A stretch of 64,000 bases of DNA from Mastigias papua (lineage: Eukaryota; Cnidaria; Scyphozoa; Rhizostomeae; Mastigiidae). Location of the stretch: assembly GCA_964019165.1 (NCBI GenBank), contig OZ025273.1, positions 2,624,501-2,688,500 on the forward strand, read 5' to 3'. Of this stretch, positions 63,888-64,000 are shown piece by piece. The notes beneath the pieces are model-generated. The model was not told the origin of the DNA, did not search any database, and saw only the letters and a program-made list of their open reading frames with translations. Position 1 is the first letter of the stretch, and each line of letters starts with the position of its first letter. The position numbers and the translations under genes are program-made.

Positions 63888-64000
63888 CTAAAAACCAATT
63901 GAAACTTTTGTTTCAGAAACAATCCTGATAAAGGTAACTTGAAGTTATTGGCAGAGATGACAACAATGGAAAATATTACTTCTTGTATATAAGTTATTTT
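63888..64000. other. Start of kinase intron 1 (partial)
   Basis: Minus-strand sequence upstream of the first visible kinase exon ends in the acceptor GGTTTTTAG. No upstream coding exon or start codon fits in the remaining 113 bases, so the initiating exon is outside the window. Confidence 0.7.

Overview
This window is animal (metazoan) nuclear DNA. The unique right-hand third carries three intron-rich, conserved housekeeping or signalling genes with GT-AG introns (one GC-AG), plus decayed DNA-transposon MITEs. I cannot name the species. The gene set, modest intron sizes (about 150 bp to 3.4 kb) and AT-rich sequence fit an invertebrate. The run of exactly 200 Ns is a typical scaffolding placeholder.

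Positions 1 to about 42,456 are a single head-to-tail satellite array with a 107-bp monomer (about 31% GC, roughly 395 copies). It has two sharply separated sequence families. Family A reads CATGAATC at a diagnostic site and fills 1-3,122 and 18,396-42,456. Family B reads CTGCAATC there and fills 3,323-18,395. The 200-N gap lies exactly at the left A/B switch. Family A shows higher-order structure: shared multi-variant blocks displaced by 323, 963 and 1,610 bp. No gene is present in the array. Its open frames begin at TTG, not ATG, and exist only because few stops occur in the repeat.

From 42,457 to 64,000 the sequence is single-copy. SURF1 (mitochondrial cytochrome c oxidase assembly factor) is on the minus strand, with seven exons from 50,506 down to 43,454, so its 3' end lies only 1 kb from the satellite. 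PFDN6 (prefoldin subunit 6) is on the plus strand, with four exons from 50,682 to 52,207. It is head-to-head with SURF1 across a 175-bp presumed bidirectional promoter. A NEK6/NEK7-type mitotic kinase is on the minus strand, with ten visible exons from 63,887 down to 55,685; its 5' exon lies beyond the window. It converges on PFDN6 across a 3.5-kb spacer holding a 112-bp AT microsatellite and a MITE.

Introns and spacers carry MITE-like elements of hAT-like, Tigger/pogo-like and unassigned types, a possible tRNA-derived SINE, and a degraded helix-turn-helix transposase fragment. All exon joins given here keep reading phase and match the protein families by my reading, but none has been checked against transcripts. 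The features most worth a second look are the satellite's two-family architecture and edge, the SURF1/PFDN6 shared promoter, the GC-AG intron in the kinase, and the loss of the autoinhibitory tyrosine (human NEK7 Tyr97) in the kinase.
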